This document shows, piece after piece, positions 31,337 through 34,855 of a stretch of DNA of 34,855 bases (positions within the stretch are counted from its first letter, which is position 1; every line of letters starts with the position of its first letter). The translations under genes were made by a program, and so were the position numbers. Origin of the DNA: Thelephora terrestris (Eukaryota > Basidiomycota > Agaricomycetes > Thelephorales > Thelephoraceae); NCBI GenBank assembly GCA_015956445.1, contig WIUZ02000043.1, positions 1 to 34,855 on the forward strand, written 5' to 3'. The notes beneath the pieces were generated by a model. That model saw only the letters and a list, made by a program, of their open reading frames with translations. It made no database searches and had not been told where the DNA came from.

Positions 31337-34191
31337 ATGCCCCATGGGCACAAGATGCTGTTGTACAACCCATGGTGCATGGGAATTGGATAGTGATGTA
31401 CAACCCATGGGGCATGGGAATTGGATAGCATTGTACAACCCATGGGGCATGGGAATTGGATAGCATTGTACAACCCATGGGGCATGGGAAATAGATAGTG
31501 TTGTACAACCCATGCACCATGGAGAATGGATAGTGTTGTACAACCCATGGGGCATGGGAATCAGATAGCGTTGTACAACCCATGGGGCATGGGAATTGGA
31601 TAGTGTTGTACAACCCATGCCCCATGGGGAATGGATAGTGTTGTACAACCCATGCCCCATGGGGAATGGATAGTGTTGTACAACCCATGGGGCATGGGAA
31701 TCAGATAGTGTTGTACAACCCATGACCCATGGGAATCAGATAGCGTTGTACAACCCATGACCCATGGGAAATGGATAGTGTTGTACAACCCATGAGGCAT
31801 GGGAATCAGATAGTGTTGTACAACCCATGAGGCATGGGGAATGGATAGCGTTGTACAATCCATGTCCCATGGGGAACAGATAGTGTTGTACAACCCATGG
31901 GGCATGGGAAATGGATAGCGTTGTACAACCCATGGGGCATGGGAATTGGATAGTGTTGTACAACCCATGACCCATGGGGAACAGATAGTGTTGTACAACC
32001 CATGACCCATGGGGAACAGATAGTGTTGTACAACCCATGGGGCATGGGAAATGGATAGCGTTGTACAACCCATGGGGCATGGGAATTGGATAGTGTTGTA
32101 CAACCCATGCCCCATGGGGAATGGATAGTGTTGTACAACCCATGCCCCATGGGGAATGGATAGTGTTGTACAACCCATGGTGCATGGGAATTGGATAGTG
32201 ATGTACAACCCATGGGGCATGGGAATTGGATAGCATTGTACAACCCATGGGGCATGGGAATTGGATAGCATTGTACAACCCATGGGGCATGGGAAATAGA
32301 TAGTGTTGTACAACCCATGCACCATGGAGAATGGATAGTGTTGTACAACCCATGGGGCATGGGAATCAGATAGCGTTGTACAACCCATGGGGCATGGGAA
32401 TTGGATAGTGTTGTACAACCCATGCCCCATGGGGAATGGATAGTGTTGTACAACCCATGCCCCATGGGGAATGGATAGTGTTGTACAACCCATGGGCATG
32501 GGAATCAGATAGTGTTGTACAACCCATGACCCATGGGAATCAGATAGCGTTGTACAACCCATGACCCATGGGAAATGGATAGTGTTGTACAACCCATGAG
32601 GCATGGGAATCAGATAGTGTTGTACAACCCATGAGGCATGGGGAATGGATAGCGTTGTACAATCCATGTCCCATGGGGAACAGATAGTGTTGTACAACCC
32701 ATGGGGCATGGGAAATGGATAGCGTTGTACAACCCATGGGGCATGGGAATTGGATAGTGTTGTACACCCATGACCCATGGGGAACAGATAGTGTTGTACA
32801 ACCCATGACCCATGGGGAACAGATAGTGTTGTACAACCCATGGGGCATGGGAAATGGATAGCGTTGTACAACCCATGACCCATGGGAAATGGATAGTGTT
32901 GTACAACCCATGCCCCATGGAGAATGGATAGCGTTGTACAACCCATGGGGCATGGGAATTGGATAGCATTGTACAACCCATGGGGCATGGGAATTGGATA
33001 GTGTTGTACAACCCATGACCCATGGGAAACAGATAGTGTTGTACAACCCATGCCCCATGGGGAAAGGATAGTGTTGTACAACCCATGCCCCATGGGAAAC
33101 GGATAGTTGTACAACCCATGGGGCATGGGAAACAGATAGCATTGTACAACCCATGACCCATGGGGAACAGATAGTGTTGTACAACCCATGACCCATGGGG
33201 AACAGATAGTGTTGTACAACCCATGGGGCATGGGAAATGGATAGCGTTGTACAACCCATGACCCATGGGAAATGGATAGTGTTGTACAACCCATGCCCCA
33301 TGGAGAATGGATAGCGTTGTACAACCCATGGGGCATGGGAATTGGATAGCATTGTACAACCCATGGGGCATGGGAATTGGATAGTGTTGTACAACCCATG
33401 ACCCATGGGAAACAGATAGTGTTGTACAACCCATGCCCCATGGGGAAAGGATAGTGTTGTACAACCCATGCCCCATGGGAAACGGATAGTTGTACAACCC
33501 ATGGGGCATGGGAAACAGATAGCATTGTACAACCCATGACCCATGGGGAACAGATAGTGTTGTACAACCCATGACCCATGGGAAACAGATAGTGTTGTAC
33601 AACCCATGAGGCATGGGGAACAGATAGTGTTGTACAACCCATGCCCCATGGAGAAAGGATAGCGTTGTACAACCCATGCCCCATGGAGAATGAATAGGGT
33701 TGTACAACCCATGACCCATGGGGAACGGATAGTGTTGTACAACCCATGACCCATGGGGAATGGATAGCGTTGTACAACCCATGGGGCATGGGAATTGGAT
33801 AGCGTTGTACAACCCATGCCCCATGGAGAATGGATAGCGTTGTACAACCCATGACCCATGGGGAACAGATAGTGTTGTACAACCCATGGGGCATGGGAAT
33901 TGGATAGGGTTGTACAACCCATGACCCATGGGAACTGGATAGTGTTGTACAACCCATGCCCCATGGAGAATGGATAGTGTTGTACAACCCATGCCCCATG
34001 GAGAAAGGATAGCATTGTACAACCCATGACCCATGGGGAACGGATAGCGTTGTACAACCCATGGGGCATGGGAATTGGATAGTGTTGTACAACCCATGCC
34101 CCATGGGGAAAGGATAGCATTGTACAACCCATGAGGCATGGGGAAGGGATAGTGTTGTACAACCCATGGGGCATGGGCAACAGATACCATT
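31337..34191 (-). repeat. Right 35-bp tandem array, about 83 copies
   Basis: Same monomer as the left array on the other strand, but about 27 more copies and a different order of variants. Two higher-order duplications are visible: about 804 bp offset (marker ATCCATGTCCCATGG at 31859 and 32663) and 383 bp offset (marker GGATAGTTGTAC at 33101 and 33484, a monomer lacking two bases). Single-base losses at about 32490 and 32765 do not close the minus-strand frames. Confidence 0.95.
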
Positions 34192-34376
34192 GTACAACCC
34201 ATGGGGCATGGGCAACGGATACTATTCCATTACCCATGGGTCATGGGTTGTACAATGGTATCTTTTCTCCATGGGTCATGGGTTGTACAACACGTTGTAC
34301 AACATTGCATGGCCCATGACCCATGGAGAATTGTCACGATGTATGGTCCATGACCCATGGAGAAAAGATAGCTGAA
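34192..34376 (-). repeat. Right outer boundary block of the fold-back element
   Basis: Inverted copy of 27760-27944. Differences include CG in the left block replaced by TG (read on the same strand) inside the double GTTGTACAAC motif and in the neighbouring CAACG/CAATG. Confidence 0.85.
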
Positions 34377-34855
34377 CCCTGTGTAGTCCCTACTTGGGGA
34401 CTTTGTCTGGTTTGTTCGCTCACCCAAGGAGCTCAAATGAATGGTCCGGAGGGATCTTCAAATGCCCCAGTGCCTACCCGGCTCACAGTACACTACCGAC
34501 AGCTTCACCTGGTGTCTTTGCGCACCCGAAATGGATCACATGTAGCCTCCGAATGCCCATTCCATCCTCCGGTTGCAGCGCACCCCCCTCCCCACCACCG
34601 AAAACCTCTATACCAGAGAAGCCACAAAGAACATCAGTTATCTCCCGCTCTGCCCCAACAGAACTTTTGCAATACCTGGCAACAATGTCTTCCCACCATA
34701 CCACCACGTTGATACAGGCAGATTGTCTTCGTCAAGCGGCTCGGCCCACCCTAAGCTCCATGCTCGATTGGACAGGAAGTGTTCCTTGCCTCAGGCATCG
34801 AACGATTGCCACTTGCTTGTTCACTTGTACACAGGGAATCGGGCCACCACCTTTG
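34377..34855. other. Right flank of the fold-back element, no supported gene
   Basis: Open frames on both strands (34323-34712 plus, 34483-34707 minus) lack recognisable features and one starts inside the repeat. A near copy of the left-flank motif, AATGGTCCGGAGGGATCTTC, is at 34440. A gene running off the window's end cannot be excluded. Confidence 0.35.

Larger units (their letters stand above)
27760..34376. mobile_element. Giant fold-back element, 6.6 kb, arms built of 35-bp tandem repeats
   Basis: The two ends are inverted copies starting TTCAGCTATCTTTTCTCCAT (27760) and ending with its complement (34376). Homology stops sharply on both sides. In order: left outer block (27760-27944), left 35-bp array (27945-29930), left inner block (29931-30567), spacer (30568-30699), right inner block (30700-31336), right array (31337-34191) and right outer block (34192-34376). 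Foldback-type transposons (Drosophila FB, plant and sea-urchin relatives) have long terminal inverted repeats made of short tandem repeats, so this is the closest known architecture. No transposase is encoded inside, so it would be non-autonomous. Flanking bases share only CCC, so a target-site duplication is not convincing. An alternative is a local inverted duplication of satellite DNA. Confidence 0.75.

Noticed and set aside
27945-34191. CRISPR array
   Set aside because: The 35-bp units are contiguous tandem repeats with no unique spacers, in a eukaryotic context.
31561-34215. 884-codon repeat protein as a gene
   Set aside because: The frame is a by-product of a stop-free 35-bp unit. All three frames are equally open and there is no promoter, intron or unique domain.
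27760-34376. Pure assembly artefact from a read-through palindromic read
   Set aside because: The arms differ in array length and order, carry base differences and are separated by an asymmetric spacer, with unrelated flanks. An artefact would give near-perfect symmetry. Not excluded without reads.
27756-34380. Target-site duplication of the fold-back element
   Set aside because: Only CCC is shared directly at the ends (CCCCT versus ACCCT if shifted by a base), too short and low-complexity to count.

Overview
The window looks like nuclear DNA of a filamentous basidiomycete, most likely a mushroom-forming Agaricomycete. The evidence is: short GT-AG introns of about 50-70 bases with CTAAC/CTAAT-like branch points, an F-box protein, a RING E3 ligase of the long-insert fungal type, an intron-containing Helitron of the fungal Rep-PIF1 type, a non-LTR retrotransposon relic, and several fungal-looking hypothetical genes. 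No rRNA, tRNA or CRISPR array was found. All gene models here were spliced by eye.

Layout. 1-9.2 kb is gene-bearing: a two-exon hypothetical gene (minus, 156-1179), a three-exon hypothetical gene (plus, 2452-3876), an unresolved multi-exon gene (minus, 4780-5808), a small spliced gene (5833-6170), an intronless F-box gene with a TATA box (6230-7540) and a RING gene (minus, 8133-9152). 9.9-14.3 kb holds a frame-broken gene relic (9983-10919), a Ser/Pro-rich coding-like stretch ending in a hairpin (11161-11915), a MITE-like fold-back (12484-12606) and a clean three-exon hypothetical gene (minus, 13395-14231). 14.8-20.1 kb is a Helitron: an apparently intact Rep/helicase gene in three exons, flanked by a homogeneous 20-bp minisatellite on its 3' side and a decayed GC-rich 23-24-bp minisatellite on its 5' side.

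21.4-27.0 kb contains two divergent members of one protein family (minus 21416-22726, plus 26096-26998). Between them lie two hypothetical coding regions and a 5'-truncated non-LTR retrotransposon relic (24690-25700), whose middle segment is inverted in place.

27760-34376 is the standout: a 6.6-kb giant inverted repeat. Each arm has an outer boundary block of about 185 bp, a tandem array of 35-bp monomers (about 56 copies on the left, about 83 on the right), and an inner unique block of about 630 bp with degenerate CCTAA repeats. The arms meet at a spacer of about 132 bp. The architecture resembles Foldback-type transposable elements (long terminal inverted repeats built from short tandem repeats). 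Each monomer carries two dyads, and its variable sites are largely CG/CA/TG triads, the pattern expected from decay of methylated CpG.

The genes do not form a pathway. The window reads as ordinary fungal genes interspersed with transposons of at least three classes and their relics.
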